DNA of 64,000 nt from JBQLZQ01 sp052168355 (GTDB taxonomy: Bacteria > Pseudomonadota > Alphaproteobacteria > DSM-16000 > Inquilinaceae), in NCBI GenBank assembly GCA_052168355.1, contig JBQLZQ010000049.1, forward strand, positions 174,785 through 238,784, written 5' to 3'. The notes below the pieces were generated by a model. It saw only the letters and a program-made list of their open reading frames with translations. It was not told the origin of the DNA and made no database searches. Numbering within the stretch: the first letter of the stretch is position 1; each line of letters starts with the position of its first letter. A program made the position numbers and the translations under genes. Of this stretch, positions 6,888 to 15,763 are shown piece by piece.

Positions 6888-8969
6888 ATGAAGGTCGGCC
6901 CGATGGCGCCCAGCGACGCAGCAAGCCAGACGGCGGCCGAGGCTTCGCCGGACCAGTCGGCGAGTGTCGCGCCGTCGGTGAGCGATCCGATCGTCTTCGC
7001 GGACAAATACGAGATCAGGCCCGAGCGAGAGCTCACCGAGTTCGGTTCCCCCGGTGTTTCTGCCTATTCCGTCCGCAATATCCATGATCGCGGCGGTGAA
7101 ACCATTGCCTTTGTGTCGCATAGCGGATTGCCGGTACGGCCCGAAGTCCTGACCGCGCTGCGCGGGATCGACAATCCCCATGTTCTGCGGCTGGAGGATT
7201 TCGGAACGGTCTTCTGGCCCGCCGATCGGCAGAAGCGCGCGGTCGCGTTTTTCGAACGGTCCATCGGTCATCCCTTGGTCGCCTCCCTGGACGCCCCGCA
7301 GACACCGCTGCACGAGGATCAGGTGACGCGGGATATCATTCCGTCCGTCTGCACGGCGCTGCGCGAGTTGAAAATGCGCCGGCTGTTCCACGGCCGGATC
7401 AACCCGACCAACCTGTTCAACCGCGACGGAGACAGCAAGGCGATCGTCCTGGGCGAATTTCTGATGTCGCCCGCCGGACTTGGTCAGCCGGTAATCTTCG
7501 AGACGATAGAGCGCGGCCTGGCCGACCCGTCGGCGCGCGGCAACGGCACCGCCGCCGACGATCTCTATGCCCTGGGCGTCACGCTGCTCGTCCTTCTGCT
7601 GGGGGGCAACCCGTTGGCCGGGCGTTCCGATAGGGAAATCTCCGAAGCCAAGATCGAGGATGGATCGTTCAACGCCCTGATCGGCACGGCCCGTCTGCCA
7701 CAGGCCATCAACGAGCCCGTACGTGGCCTGCTGCTCGACGATCCGATGGAGCGCTGGACCCTTGAGGACATGGAGCTGTGGATCAGCGGCCGCCGGCTCA
7801 GCCCCAAACAGGCCCGGCCGCCGGCGCGCGCGATCCGCGCCATGCGGATCGAAGGTGTGGAGTGCTGGACCGCGCGACAGCTTTCCTATCGCCTGGCGCA
7901 GGCCCCCGCCATCGCGGACACGATTCTGGATGACGGCAGTCTGGATGTCTGGCTGCGGCGCAGCCTTCAGGACGACGCCATGGCCGACCAGGTGACCCAT
8001 GCCGTCCGCACGGCGGGTGCGGGCAGTGGCGGGTCCTTTACCGAGCGGCGTCTGTCGCGGGTTCTGATGGCCCTCGATCCGCCGGCCCCCATACGATATC
8101 GCGGTCGCGCGGTCATGCTCGAAGGGCTGAACGGCGCCTTGGCCGAAGCGGTGATCAACGGCGGCAGCGGCCAGGATATAGCGGAGATCATCAGCGGTCA
8201 GCTGCCGATGTTCTGGATCAACGTGCAGTATGTGGGAAAAACCGAGTTCGTACCCTTGGCCAAAACCGCCGACCGGCTGCGGGGGTATCTGGACAAGCGC
8301 AGCCCCGGATCGGGTATCGAGCGCTGCCTGTACGAGGGCAACCCTCTGTTGCCCTGCCTCAGCCCCATGGTCGAGGGCGCCTTCGCCTTGCAACTGTCCG
8401 AACTGGTCGCCGCCCTCGAGAAGCGGGCATTGGAGCCTGACCTACCGGCATTGCCGGTCGATCGGCATATCGCCGCTTTCATCCTTGCCCACAACGGCGA
8501 TTTGACGGAACGCGCCTTGGCTCCGTTGGGCGAAGAACAGCCACCCCATGTTCGGTCCTATACCGCGCTTGAAGTCCTCGCTCATCTTCAGTCCCTGACC
8601 CAGGTCACGCCGCTGCCCGGGCTGTGCGCCTGGATGGTCAAGGTGTTGCAGCCCGCGATCGATCAGTACCGCAGCAAGACGGTGCGGACACGACTGACCG
8701 AGGAACTGGCCTCTCAGGCTGGAAGCGGGTTGCTGCCGAATCTGCTTGTATTGTTGGGCAGCGCCGACCTCCAGCGCCGCGACCTGACGGGCTTCGAAGC
8801 GGCGAAGCGCGATTTCGCGCTGGCTGGACAGGAAATCGTCCAACGCCAGGCGGCCCTGGCCGACGGTGCCGAGGCCGCGCGCGAGCAGGGCGCGCAGGCC
8901 GCGGCGATCGTCGCCAGCGTTCTGTCGTCCATCCTGCTGGTCGGCATTGTCGCCGCCTCCGCCGTCTGA
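6888..8969 (+). CDS. Membrane-anchored protein-kinase-like protein (predicted pseudokinase)
   Basis: 693 residues. Residues ~38-300 keep the outline of a Ser/Thr kinase: HGRINPTNLF at 168-177 aligns with HRDxKPxN, LGEF at 188-191 takes the DFG position, and DDLYALGVTLLVLLLGG from 224 matches subdomain IX. The catalytic Asp of HRD is Arg170, the catalytic-loop Lys is Asn172, the DFG Asp is missing, and no VAIK lysine is evident, so phosphotransfer is unlikely. Residues ~310-660 are a helical region I cannot assign. One transmembrane helix (about 668-690) ends the protein, putting the kinase fold in the cytoplasm. ATG 6888 or 6903 could be the start. The next gene, 26 bp downstream, encodes a small membrane protein. 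Confidence 0.65.
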   Translation: MKVGPMAPSDAASQTAAEASPDQSASVAPSVSDPIVFADKYEIRPERELTEFGSPGVSAYSVRNIHDRGGETIAFVSHSGLPVRPEVLTALRGIDNPHVLRLEDFGTVFWPADRQKRAVAFFERSIGHPLVASLDAPQTPLHEDQVTRDIIPSVCTALRELKMRRLFHGRINPTNLFNRDGDSKAIVLGEFLMSPAGLGQPVIFETIERGLADPSARGNGTAADDLYALGVTLLVLLLGGNPLAGRSDREISEAKIEDGSFNALIGTARLPQAINEPVRGLLLDDPMERWTLEDMELWISGRRLSPKQARPPARAIRAMRIEGVECWTARQLSYRLAQAPAIADTILDDGSLDVWLRRSLQDDAMADQVTHAVRTAGAGSGGSFTERRLSRVLMALDPPAPIRYRGRAVMLEGLNGALAEAVINGGSGQDIAEIISGQLPMFWINVQYVGKTEFVPLAKTADRLRGYLDKRSPGSGIERCLYEGNPLLPCLSPMVEGAFALQLSELVAALEKRALEPDLPALPVDRHIAAFILAHNGDLTERALAPLGEEQPPHVRSYTALEVLAHLQSLTQVTPLPGLCAWMVKVLQPAIDQYRSKTVRTRLTEELASQAGSGLLPNLLVLLGSADLQRRDLTGFEAAKRDFALAGQEIVQRQAALADGAEAAREQGAQAAAIVASVLSSILLVGIVAASAV

Positions 8970-8995
8970 TCGGCTGAAAGGAACACGTCACCGCC

Positions 8996-9526
8996 ATGTC
9001 CACCCTGCCATCGTCGAGAGGCATCGCCCCCGCGACCGCCAAGGCCGGCAAGCGCAAGCGCGGTCGTGGCCGGCGTTCCGTCACGGCAATTGTCGTGTGC
9101 CTGTTCGTTCTCAGTGTCATGTTCATGCCGACGGCCATGGTCTTTGCCGTCGGCATGGTGCCCACGTTGGTTGCCTTCATTTCCGGCCGGGATCCGGATC
9201 GCTATGCGCCGATCGCCGTCGGCAGCTTGAATTTCTGCGGCGTCATGCCGACCGTCATCGATTTGTGGCAGACCGGGCATACGGTTTCGAATGCCGCCCA
9301 CATTCTCGGCGATCCGTTGAACTGGTTGATCATGTATACCGCGGCCGGCATCGGCTGGCTGATCTACTTCACCGTTCCGGCGGCGACCCAGGCATTTATC
9401 GCCCACAGCCACCAGGCGCACATCGCCAAAAAGCAGGCTCTCCAAAAAGAGCTCCTTGCCGAATGGGGACGGGCCGTGACCGGCCTGCCCGACGAGGCAG
9501 ACTCCGCCGAAGACGCCGAGAACTAA
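8996..9526 (+). CDS. Conserved-looking small membrane protein, unknown function
   Basis: 176 residues. A basic N-terminus (GKRKRGRGRR) precedes about four hydrophobic helices (around residues 30-65, 75-90, 115-140), followed by a charged helix AKKQALQKELLAEWGRA and an acidic tail. No family recognised. It sits 26 bp after the pseudokinase gene with GAAAGGA upstream, so the two are very probably one operon and may form a membrane complex. Confidence 0.7.
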   Translation: MSTLPSSRGIAPATAKAGKRKRGRGRRSVTAIVVCLFVLSVMFMPTAMVFAVGMVPTLVAFISGRDPDRYAPIAVGSLNFCGVMPTVIDLWQTGHTVSNAAHILGDPLNWLIMYTAAGIGWLIYFTVPAATQAFIAHSHQAHIAKKQALQKELLAEWGRAVTGLPDEADSAEDAEN

Positions 9527-9551
9527 CCCTCCGAGCGGGTACTCACCTCGG

Positions 9552-10436
9552 TCAGGACGCCAGACGCTCCTCGATCGCGGCGTTGCGGATGGCTTTCTGA
9601 AGCTTCTCGAAGGCCCGCACCTCGATCTGGCGCACCCTCTCCCGGCTGATGCCGTATTCCTGGCTCAGATCCTCGAGCGTTGTGGGATTGTCCTTGAGAC
9701 GCCGCTCGGTGAGGATGTGCCGCTCCCGCTCGTTCAGGTGCTTCATGGCCGCCTTCAACAGAGTGCGGCGCTTGCCCAGCTCTTCCCGGTCGGCCAGCGT
9801 GATCTCGTGACTTTCGGCGTCGTCGACCAGCCAATCCTGCCATTCCCCCTCGCTGTCGGCCCGCAAAGGGGCGTTCAGCGAATGGTCGGGGCTGGCCAGA
9901 CGCCGGTTCATGTTGATCACGTCCTGTTCGGGGACGTCGAGCCGGGTGGCGATGGCTTCCACCGTCTCGGGCGGCAGGTCGCCGTCCTCGATCGCCTGCA
10001 TCTGGCCCTTCAGCTTGCGCAAATTGAAAAAGAGCTTCTTCTGCGCCGCCGTGGTGCCCATTTTGACCAGCGACCAGCTGTGCAGGATGTATTCCTGGAT
10101 GGCGGCGCGGATCCACCACATGGCATAGGTCGCCAGCCGGAACCCGCGATCCGGATCGAACCGCTTGACGGCCTGCATCATGCCGACATTGCCTTCGGAG
10201 ATCAGTTCGGCCAGCGGCAGACCATAGCCGCGATAGCCCATGGCGATCTTGGCCACCAGACGCAGATGGCTGGTGACCAGGCGATGGGCGGAGTCCAGGT
10301 CCTCATGCTCCCGCCAGGCCTTGGCCAGCATGAATTCCTCTTCCGGCTTGAGCATCGGAAACTTGCGGATATCCTGAAGATACCGCGACAGGTTCGTTTC
10401 CGGGCCTATGACCGGGACGCTGGCTATTGGTGCCAT
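9552..10436 (-). CDS. rpoH: RNA polymerase sigma factor RpoH (sigma-32, heat shock)
   Basis: 294 residues. Region 2 reads RLVTSHLRLVAKIAMGYRGYGLPLAELISEGNVGMMQAVKRF and the RpoH-specific box QKKLFFNLRKLK is intact. Region 4 ends with LEDLSQEYGISRERVRQIE. It directs RNA polymerase to heat-shock promoters. ATG at 10436 is preceded by AGGGAG at proper distance; a GTG 27 bases upstream is less likely. Placement directly downstream of rluD, transcribed the same way, is a common alphaproteobacterial arrangement. The 124-bp gap to rluD is relatively AT-rich (TATTATAG on the minus strand) and could hold its own promoter. Confidence 0.97.
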   Translation of the reverse strand: MAPIASVPVIGPETNLSRYLQDIRKFPMLKPEEEFMLAKAWREHEDLDSAHRLVTSHLRLVAKIAMGYRGYGLPLAELISEGNVGMMQAVKRFDPDRGFRLATYAMWWIRAAIQEYILHSWSLVKMGTTAAQKKLFFNLRKLKGQMQAIEDGDLPPETVEAIATRLDVPEQDVINMNRRLASPDHSLNAPLRADSEGEWQDWLVDDAESHEITLADREELGKRRTLLKAAMKHLNERERHILTERRLKDNPTTLEDLSQEYGISRERVRQIEVRAFEKLQKAIRNAAIEERLAS

Positions 10437-10560
10437 CACCAATTCTCCCTTCGCGTGTCGCACGGCGACCGATCCGGCCTACCGTCTGCGGCCCACCGCA
10501 CCCTCCTCAACCCCGGAAGCATGAACGGCGACCGCACTGTTTCTATAATACCCTACTTAT

Positions 10561-11535
10561 TTAGTCAGGTATAGCCAAATCCCGCCTTTCCAAAAAGTGT
10601 AACAGTCCCTGCATGTCGGTCGGGAAATCGCTTTTGAACACAACCTCGCGATCCGCCGTGGGGTGGCGGAACTTCAGGCGCGCCGCGTGCAGGGCCTGGC
10701 GCGGGAATGGGATCTTCCGGGGACCGGATCCGCGCCGCGGCCCCCCATAGACCGTATCGCCGACGACCGGATTGCCCAGATGCGCCAAATGGACGCGGAT
10801 CTGATGGGTCCGGCCGGTGTCCAGCGTGCATTCGACCAGGCTGGCCGCCGAACCGAAGGTCCGGAGGGTCCGGTAATGGGTCTGGGCAGCCTTGCCGCCA
10901 CGAACCACGGCCATCTTCTTGCGGTTGCGCGGGCTGCGGCCAATGGGGGCGTCGATGGTGCCCGATACGGGGTTTGGAACCCCGTGGACAAAGGCCCGGT
11001 AGGTCCTCGACAGCGACCGGTCGGCGAACTGCCGCGTCAATGCCGCATGGGCCACATCCGTCTTGGCCACCACCATCAGACCACTGGTGTCCTTGTCCAG
11101 CCGGTGGACGATGCCCGGCCTCGCCACCCCGCCGATCCCCGACAGCCCGTCCCGGCAATGGGCCAGAAGCGCGTTGACCAGAGTGCGGTCGGGGTTGCCG
11201 GCGGCCGGATGGACGACCAGCCCGGCCGGTTTGTCGATGACCAGCAAGGCGTCGTCCTCATGGACGATCGTTAGATCCATGGCCTGGGCCTCGGGCCGGG
11301 CTGGCACCGGCGCCGGCACGACGATGTCGAAGACCTGACCCGGTTTGACCCGATAAGCGGCGTCGTCTATCGTCCGGCCGCCGCACGACACATGGCCCGC
11401 GGCGATCAGCGCCTGAAGCCGGGATCGGGACAGGCCGTGACCGGACTCGGCCAGCAGCCGATCCAGCCGGCGTCCGGCATCGTCTTCTCCGGCGGTCGTG
11501 GTCAGCCGGTGGCCGGTCTGGGCGAATGGTGCCAT
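10561..11535 (-). CDS. rluD: 23S rRNA pseudouridine synthase RluD
   Basis: 324 residues from ATG 11535 (MAPFAQTGHR). An S4 RNA-binding domain comes first (RRLDRLLAESGHGLSRSRLQALIAAGHV), then the RluA/RluD catalytic domain with the active-site Asp in HRLDKDTSGL and the motifs GRTHQIRVHLAHLGNPVVGD and RQALHAARL. It modifies helix 69 uridines of 23S rRNA in characterised homologues. An upstream ATG at 11559 is possible but would overlap the start region of the divergent gene. Confidence 0.96.
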   Translation of the reverse strand: MAPFAQTGHRLTTTAGEDDAGRRLDRLLAESGHGLSRSRLQALIAAGHVSCGGRTIDDAAYRVKPGQVFDIVVPAPVPARPEAQAMDLTIVHEDDALLVIDKPAGLVVHPAAGNPDRTLVNALLAHCRDGLSGIGGVARPGIVHRLDKDTSGLMVVAKTDVAHAALTRQFADRSLSRTYRAFVHGVPNPVSGTIDAPIGRSPRNRKKMAVVRGGKAAQTHYRTLRTFGSAASLVECTLDTGRTHQIRVHLAHLGNPVVGDTVYGGPRRGSGPRKIPFPRQALHAARLKFRHPTADREVVFKSDFPTDMQGLLHFLERRDLAIPD

Positions 11536-11849
11536 GGCAACGGGGTTGGACGGTATCATTGCGGGCGATCAAGATCCTGGTGTTCGTCATGGCCGCGCTT
11601 TTGCTGGCCGGGTTTGCCGTGGTTGCGGCGGAACTGTTGCGCGGCATCTCTGGCCTCAACGACCGTTCCGAGGCGCCGTTCTCCGCCACCCTTGACCTGC
11701 CGCCGGACAGCCGGATCTACGGCGTGGCCGAGGCGGGCGGGCGGATGGCGCTCAGGGTGGCTTTGCCCGACGGCACGGAACGGCTCTATATTCTCGATCC
11801 GACCACCGGGGCGGTCATGGGAACCGTGGATCTGGTCATCAGGCGCTGA
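11526..11849 (+). CDS. Small membrane-anchored protein, DUF6476-like
   Basis: Up to 107 residues. One transmembrane helix (RAIKILVFVMAALLLAGFAVVAAELL) is followed by a short soluble domain DSRIYGVAEAGGRMALRVALPDGTERLYILDPTTGAVMG. This looks like the DUF6476 proteins encoded divergently from rluD in many alphaproteobacteria; function unknown. The start is uncertain: ATG 11526 lies within the rluD start region, whereas TTG 11559, preceded by GGACGG, begins just before the conserved helix. Confidence 0.7.
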   Translation: MVPWQRGWTVSLRAIKILVFVMAALLLAGFAVVAAELLRGISGLNDRSEAPFSATLDLPPDSRIYGVAEAGGRMALRVALPDGTERLYILDPTTGAVMGTVDLVIRR

Positions 11850-11880
11850 ACAACTCATAGGAAATCGCTGAGACCATAGC

Positions 11881-12924
11881 ATGAACTTTCGCAGCGACAA
11901 TGTCGCCGGCGCCGCGCCGGAAATCTTGCAGGCGTTGGTGTCGGGTCTGGCTGGTGCCGCCGACCCCTATGGTGACGACGCGGCCACGGCGCGGGTCCAG
12001 GCGCAATTGTCGGACATTTTCGAGACCGACGTGGCGGCGTTTGCGGTGGCCACCGGGTCGGCGGCCAACGCCCTGGCCCTGTCCTGTCTGACACCGCCCT
12101 ACGGCGCCGTCTACTGCCATGCCGCCAGTCACATCCAGGTCGACGAATGCGGCGCCCCGGAACTGTTCACGGGCGGCGCCAAGCTGGTGCCATTGGACGG
12201 CGCTGACGGCAAGATCCAGCCGGACGATTTGAGCGCCACGCTGGCCGCGGCCGGTGCCGGCGTGGTCCACCATGTGCAGCCCGCCGTGCTCAGCCTCACC
12301 CAGCTCACGGAGGCCGGGACGGCCTATACCCCGGATGAACTGGCCGCCCTGACCGCCATTGCCCGCCGCCACGATCTCTCGGTCCACATGGACGGCGCCC
12401 GCTTCGCCAACGCCCTGGCGTCGCTTGGCGGCGCGCCGGCGGATCTGACCTGGCGGGCCGGGGTCGACGCGTTGTCGCTGGGGGCCACCAAGAACGGCTG
12501 CCTGGCGGCCGAGGCGGTCGTCTTTTTCAAGCCGCAGCAGGCCCGAGAGTTCGCCTTCCGCCGCAAGCGCGGCGGCCATCTGTTCTCCAAGATGCGGGTC
12601 CTGTCCCTGCAGCTGGACGCCTATCTGGCCGACGGGCTGTGGCTGGATCTGGCCCGGCGGGCCAACCGTCAGGCCACGCGCCTGGCCGAAGGACTGACCG
12701 GCCTGCCGGGCGCCGCGCTGCGGTTCCCCGTCGACGGAAACGAGATTTTCGTGGAGCTTCCCGAGCCAGTGATCGCCGGCCTGGAGGCGGCGGGGTTTCG
12801 GTTCTATCGCTGGCAGGATGGGGTTGTCCGGCTGGTCACCGCCTTCGATACCGACCCCGCCGCCGTCGACCGGCTGGTGGACGAGGCGGCCCGGTTGTCC
12901 GGCGCGGCGCGGCGGTCGGCCTGA
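11881..12924 (+). CDS. Threonine aldolase family PLP enzyme (beta-eliminating lyase superfamily)
   Basis: 347 residues of fold type I PLP enzyme. Features: MNFRSDNVAGAAPEI start and DPYGDDAAT typical of low-specificity L-threonine aldolases, SVHMDGARFANAL with the cofactor Asp, and the Schiff-base Lys in LGATKNGCLAAEAVV. It should cleave L-threonine or allo-threonine to glycine and acetaldehyde, or a related beta-hydroxy amino acid. The 3' end overlaps the convergent transporter gene by 121 bp. Confidence 0.88.
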   Translation: MNFRSDNVAGAAPEILQALVSGLAGAADPYGDDAATARVQAQLSDIFETDVAAFAVATGSAANALALSCLTPPYGAVYCHAASHIQVDECGAPELFTGGAKLVPLDGADGKIQPDDLSATLAAAGAGVVHHVQPAVLSLTQLTEAGTAYTPDELAALTAIARRHDLSVHMDGARFANALASLGGAPADLTWRAGVDALSLGATKNGCLAAEAVVFFKPQQAREFAFRRKRGGHLFSKMRVLSLQLDAYLADGLWLDLARRANRQATRLAEGLTGLPGAALRFPVDGNEIFVELPEPVIAGLEAAGFRFYRWQDGVVRLVTAFDTDPAAVDRLVDEAARLSGAARRSA

Positions 12925-14678
12925 GGTGGGATACCCGCGGCCGACGGACCTTGAGGATAGGCCTTCGTGACGGTTGCCGGGTCCAGCGCCACCATGGCGT
13001 CATGGTGCGAGAGGAACACCTGGCCCGTCATATGGTCTAGGAAATCCGACCGTTTCAGCCGATCCATGACCGGCCCCTTGATCTCCGACAGATGCAGTCG
13101 CACGCCGGCATCCTTCAGCCTGCGGCCCAGACTTTCCAAGCTTTCCAACGCGCTGGCGTCGATCAGATTGATGGCCGATCCCATCAGCACCACATCCGTC
13201 AGGGCCGGGCGCGCCGCGGCCAGGTCGTAGACCCGGTCCTCCAAATACCGTCCGTTGGCGAAATAGAGGCTTTCGTCGATCCGGACGCTGAGCACCTTGG
13301 CGCTGGTGACCACCGCGTGGCGGTCGACGTTGCGGAAATGCTCGGTGCCCGGCACTTGCCCCACCACCGCCATGTGCGGCCGGCTGGTCCTCCACAGGAA
13401 CAGCAGCACCGAGAGCAGGACGCCGGCGACGATCCCCGCTTCGACGCCGACGGCCAGGACCGTCGCCATGGTCACGAACAGGGCGGCCGCGTCGCTTTTG
13501 GCATAGCGCCAGGTGCGCACGATGATGTCGCCATCGACCAGCGCCAGCACGGCGACGATGATGGTGGCCGCCAGCGTCGCCTTGGGCAGCCCGGCGAAGG
13601 CGGGAGTCAGGACCACGGCGGTGGCGGCGATGCCGACGGCGGTCATCACGCCGGCCAGGGGCGTGCGGGCGCCGGCATCGAAATTGACGATCGAGCGCGC
13701 GAACCCACCCGTCACCGGGTACCCCCCCGTGACGGACGCGGCGACATTGGCGGCACCCAGGCCGATCAGTTCCTGGTTGGCGTCGATCCGCTGGCGCCGC
13801 TTGGCGGCCAGGGACTGGGCCACCGAGATGGATTCGACAAAGCCGACGATCCCGATCAGGATCGCGGCCGGCAGCAGGTCCAGCCACAGGCGGGCGTCGA
13901 AAGCGGGCATGGCAACCGAGGGCAGGCCCGGCGGAACGGCGCCGACCACCGCGACCCCGCGTGCCTCCAGATCGAAGACGGCCACCGCCGCCGTCGTCGC
14001 GGCGATGGCGACCACCGGCCCCGCCTTGGCGAGACCGTCGGCCAGCCGCGGGCCCAGGCCGGCGCGCATCAGCGCGGGCTTTAACCCGCGGCGGACCCAG
14101 AACAGGAAGGCCATCGCGGCGATGCCGACCAGCGCGGTCGGTGCGTTGATACCGTCCAGACCGGCGGTCAGGGACGGCACCAACGCGACCAGCGTCTGCC
14201 CTTCGGCATCGATGCCCAGGATGTGGCGCAACTGGCTGGCCGCGATCAGCAGGGCCGACGCGGTGATGAAGCCGGAAATCACCGGGTGGCTCAGCACGTT
14301 GGCCAGAAACCCGAGCCGAAGCAGGCCCAACGCGATGAGAAACAGACCCGAAAGCAGGGCCAGGACAAGGGCGGCGGCCAAGGGATCGACACCGGTCCCG
14401 GCCACGGTGCCGATGGCGGCCGCCGTCATCAACGAGACCACCGCAACCGGGCCCACCGACAGGGTGCGGCTGGATCCGAACAGGGCATAGGCCACCAGCG
14501 GCAGTATGCTGGCATAGAGCCCGACCTGCGGCGGCAGCCCGGCCAGCAGGGCATAGGCGAGGCTCTGCGGGATCAGCATGATCGTGACGATGACCGCGGC
14601 CAGCGCATCGCCGCCCAGATCGTCGGACCGGTAGTCCCGTAGCCAGGTCAGGGCCGGGATGGCGCGATCGAGCCGCAT
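12804..14678 (-). CDS. SulP family anion/sulfate permease with STAS domain
   Basis: 624 residues from ATG 14678. The N-terminal ~440 residues hold 10-14 membrane helices with the SulP signature region MLIPQSLAYALLAGLPPQVGLYAS and GGYPVTGGFARSIVNFDAGARTPLAG. A STAS domain follows (SLYFANGRYLEDRVYDL to LHLSEIKGPVMDRL, with the NLIDASALESL motif). A ~50-residue disordered tail is encoded antisense to the 3' end of the aldolase gene. Next to a persulfide dioxygenase-like enzyme and a rhodanese, it plausibly exports sulfite or sulfate made from sulfide, but bicarbonate or other anions cannot be excluded. Confidence 0.9.
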   Translation of the reverse strand: MRLDRAIPALTWLRDYRSDDLGGDALAAVIVTIMLIPQSLAYALLAGLPPQVGLYASILPLVAYALFGSSRTLSVGPVAVVSLMTAAAIGTVAGTGVDPLAAALVLALLSGLFLIALGLLRLGFLANVLSHPVISGFITASALLIAASQLRHILGIDAEGQTLVALVPSLTAGLDGINAPTALVGIAAMAFLFWVRRGLKPALMRAGLGPRLADGLAKAGPVVAIAATTAAVAVFDLEARGVAVVGAVPPGLPSVAMPAFDARLWLDLLPAAILIGIVGFVESISVAQSLAAKRRQRIDANQELIGLGAANVAASVTGGYPVTGGFARSIVNFDAGARTPLAGVMTAVGIAATAVVLTPAFAGLPKATLAATIIVAVLALVDGDIIVRTWRYAKSDAAALFVTMATVLAVGVEAGIVAGVLLSVLLFLWRTSRPHMAVVGQVPGTEHFRNVDRHAVVTSAKVLSVRIDESLYFANGRYLEDRVYDLAAARPALTDVVLMGSAINLIDASALESLESLGRRLKDAGVRLHLSEIKGPVMDRLKRSDFLDHMTGQVFLSHHDAMVALDPATVTKAYPQGPSAAGIPPQADRRAAPDNRAASSTSRSTAAGSVSKAVTSRTTPSCQR

Positions 14679-14697
14679 GATCGGTGAGGGACGGTTC

Positions 14698-15561
14698 TTA
14701 CAGGGCGTTGAGCGGTATCTTGAGGTAGGTCGTGCCGTTGTCCTCGGGCGGCGGCGGCACGCCGGCACGCATGTTGACCTGCACCGACGGCAGGATCAGC
14801 GCGGGCATGGACAGTGTCTTGTCGCGTTCCGTGCGCATGGCCACGAAGTCCGCCTCGCTCACCCCGTCATGGACGTGAACATTGTGGGCGCGCTCGTCGG
14901 CCACCGTCGTTTCCCAGGCAAACCGATCGCGCCCCGGCGCCTTGTAGTCGTGGCACAGGAACAGCCGCGTTTCGGGCGGCAGGGACAGCACCTTGCGGAT
15001 CGACCGGTAGAGGGTGGCGGCGTCGCCGCCGGGAAAGTCGCAGCGGGCGGTCCCGTAATCGGGCATGAACAGCGTATCGCCGATAAAGGCCGCGTCGCCG
15101 GCCACATAGGTGATGCAGGCCGGGGTATGCCCCGGCGTGTGCATGACCCGCACCTCCATGGTCCCAATCGTGAAGGTATCGCCGTCCTTGAACAGACGGT
15201 CGAACTGGGACCCGTCCTTGGCGAACTCCGGTTCCGCATTGAACACGTCGCCGAAGATGGCCTGAACGTCCGTGATGTGGGCGCCGATCCCGATCCGCCC
15301 GCCCAGGGTCTCCTTCAGATAAGGTGCCGCGGTCAGATGATCGGCGTGGGCGTGGGTCTCCAGGATCCAGTCCACGGTCAATCCCTGGTCGCGGACATGG
15401 GCGATGATCCGGTCGGCCGAGCCTGTCTGGGTTCGGCCCGACTTCGGATCGTAGTCGAGCACGGGGTCGACAATGGCGCAGTGGCTTCCGTCCGGCTCGG
15501 CCACCACATGGGACACCGTATTGGTTGCCTCGTCGAAAAAACCCGTTACACGCGGTGTCAT
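14698..15561 (-). CDS. MBL-fold hydrolase, persulfide dioxygenase/Blh-like
   Basis: 287 residues; ATG 15561 has a near-perfect GGAGG site. The metallo-beta-lactamase motif is THAHADHLTAAPYLKE, with further ligands in HTPGHTPACITY, GDTLFMPDYGTARCDFPGGD and LCHDYKAPGRDRFAWETTV. These are signatures of ETHE1/Blh-type persulfide dioxygenases, which oxidise glutathione persulfide to sulfite. The C-terminal MRAGVPPPPEDNG is also family-typical. It lies 19 bp before the SulP gene (same operon) and is divergent from the rhodanese gene, forming a sulfide-detoxification module. Confidence 0.88.
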   Translation of the reverse strand: MTPRVTGFFDEATNTVSHVVAEPDGSHCAIVDPVLDYDPKSGRTQTGSADRIIAHVRDQGLTVDWILETHAHADHLTAAPYLKETLGGRIGIGAHITDVQAIFGDVFNAEPEFAKDGSQFDRLFKDGDTFTIGTMEVRVMHTPGHTPACITYVAGDAAFIGDTLFMPDYGTARCDFPGGDAATLYRSIRKVLSLPPETRLFLCHDYKAPGRDRFAWETTVADERAHNVHVHDGVSEADFVAMRTERDKTLSMPALILPSVQVNMRAGVPPPPEDNGTTYLKIPLNAL

Positions 15562-15636
15562 GCTGTTCCTCCGTTCGGATGGGGCCGCGGTGATCCGGTG
15601 ACGGACACGCGACCTCTTGACGTCATATGATCCATA

Positions 15637-15666
15637 CCTAATATATGCGCAAGACTTAATATTAGG
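15637..15666. promoter_or_regulatory. Candidate operator in the sulfur-module divergent promoter
   Basis: Perfect 8-bp inverted repeat CCTAATAT (15637-15644) and ATATTAGG (15659-15666) with a 14-bp spacer, in an AT-rich patch between the divergent dioxygenase and rhodanese genes. Such modules are known to be repressed by persulfide-sensing ArsR proteins (BigR/SqrR); no such regulator gene is in the window, so the link is inference. Confidence 0.45.
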
Positions 15667-15763
15667 CAAAAATGATAAAAGGCGAAAGATAAGCCCTATC
15701 GTAGGCCAGCCGGCCCTTGACGCAAAGGATAGGGCTCAACCGGATTGGAAAAGGAGTACGCTC

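Noticed and set aside
12804..14768. A longer SulP start at 14768
   Set aside because: It would add 30 residues antisense-free but overlapping the dioxygenase gene; the SulP-like N-terminus begins at 14678.
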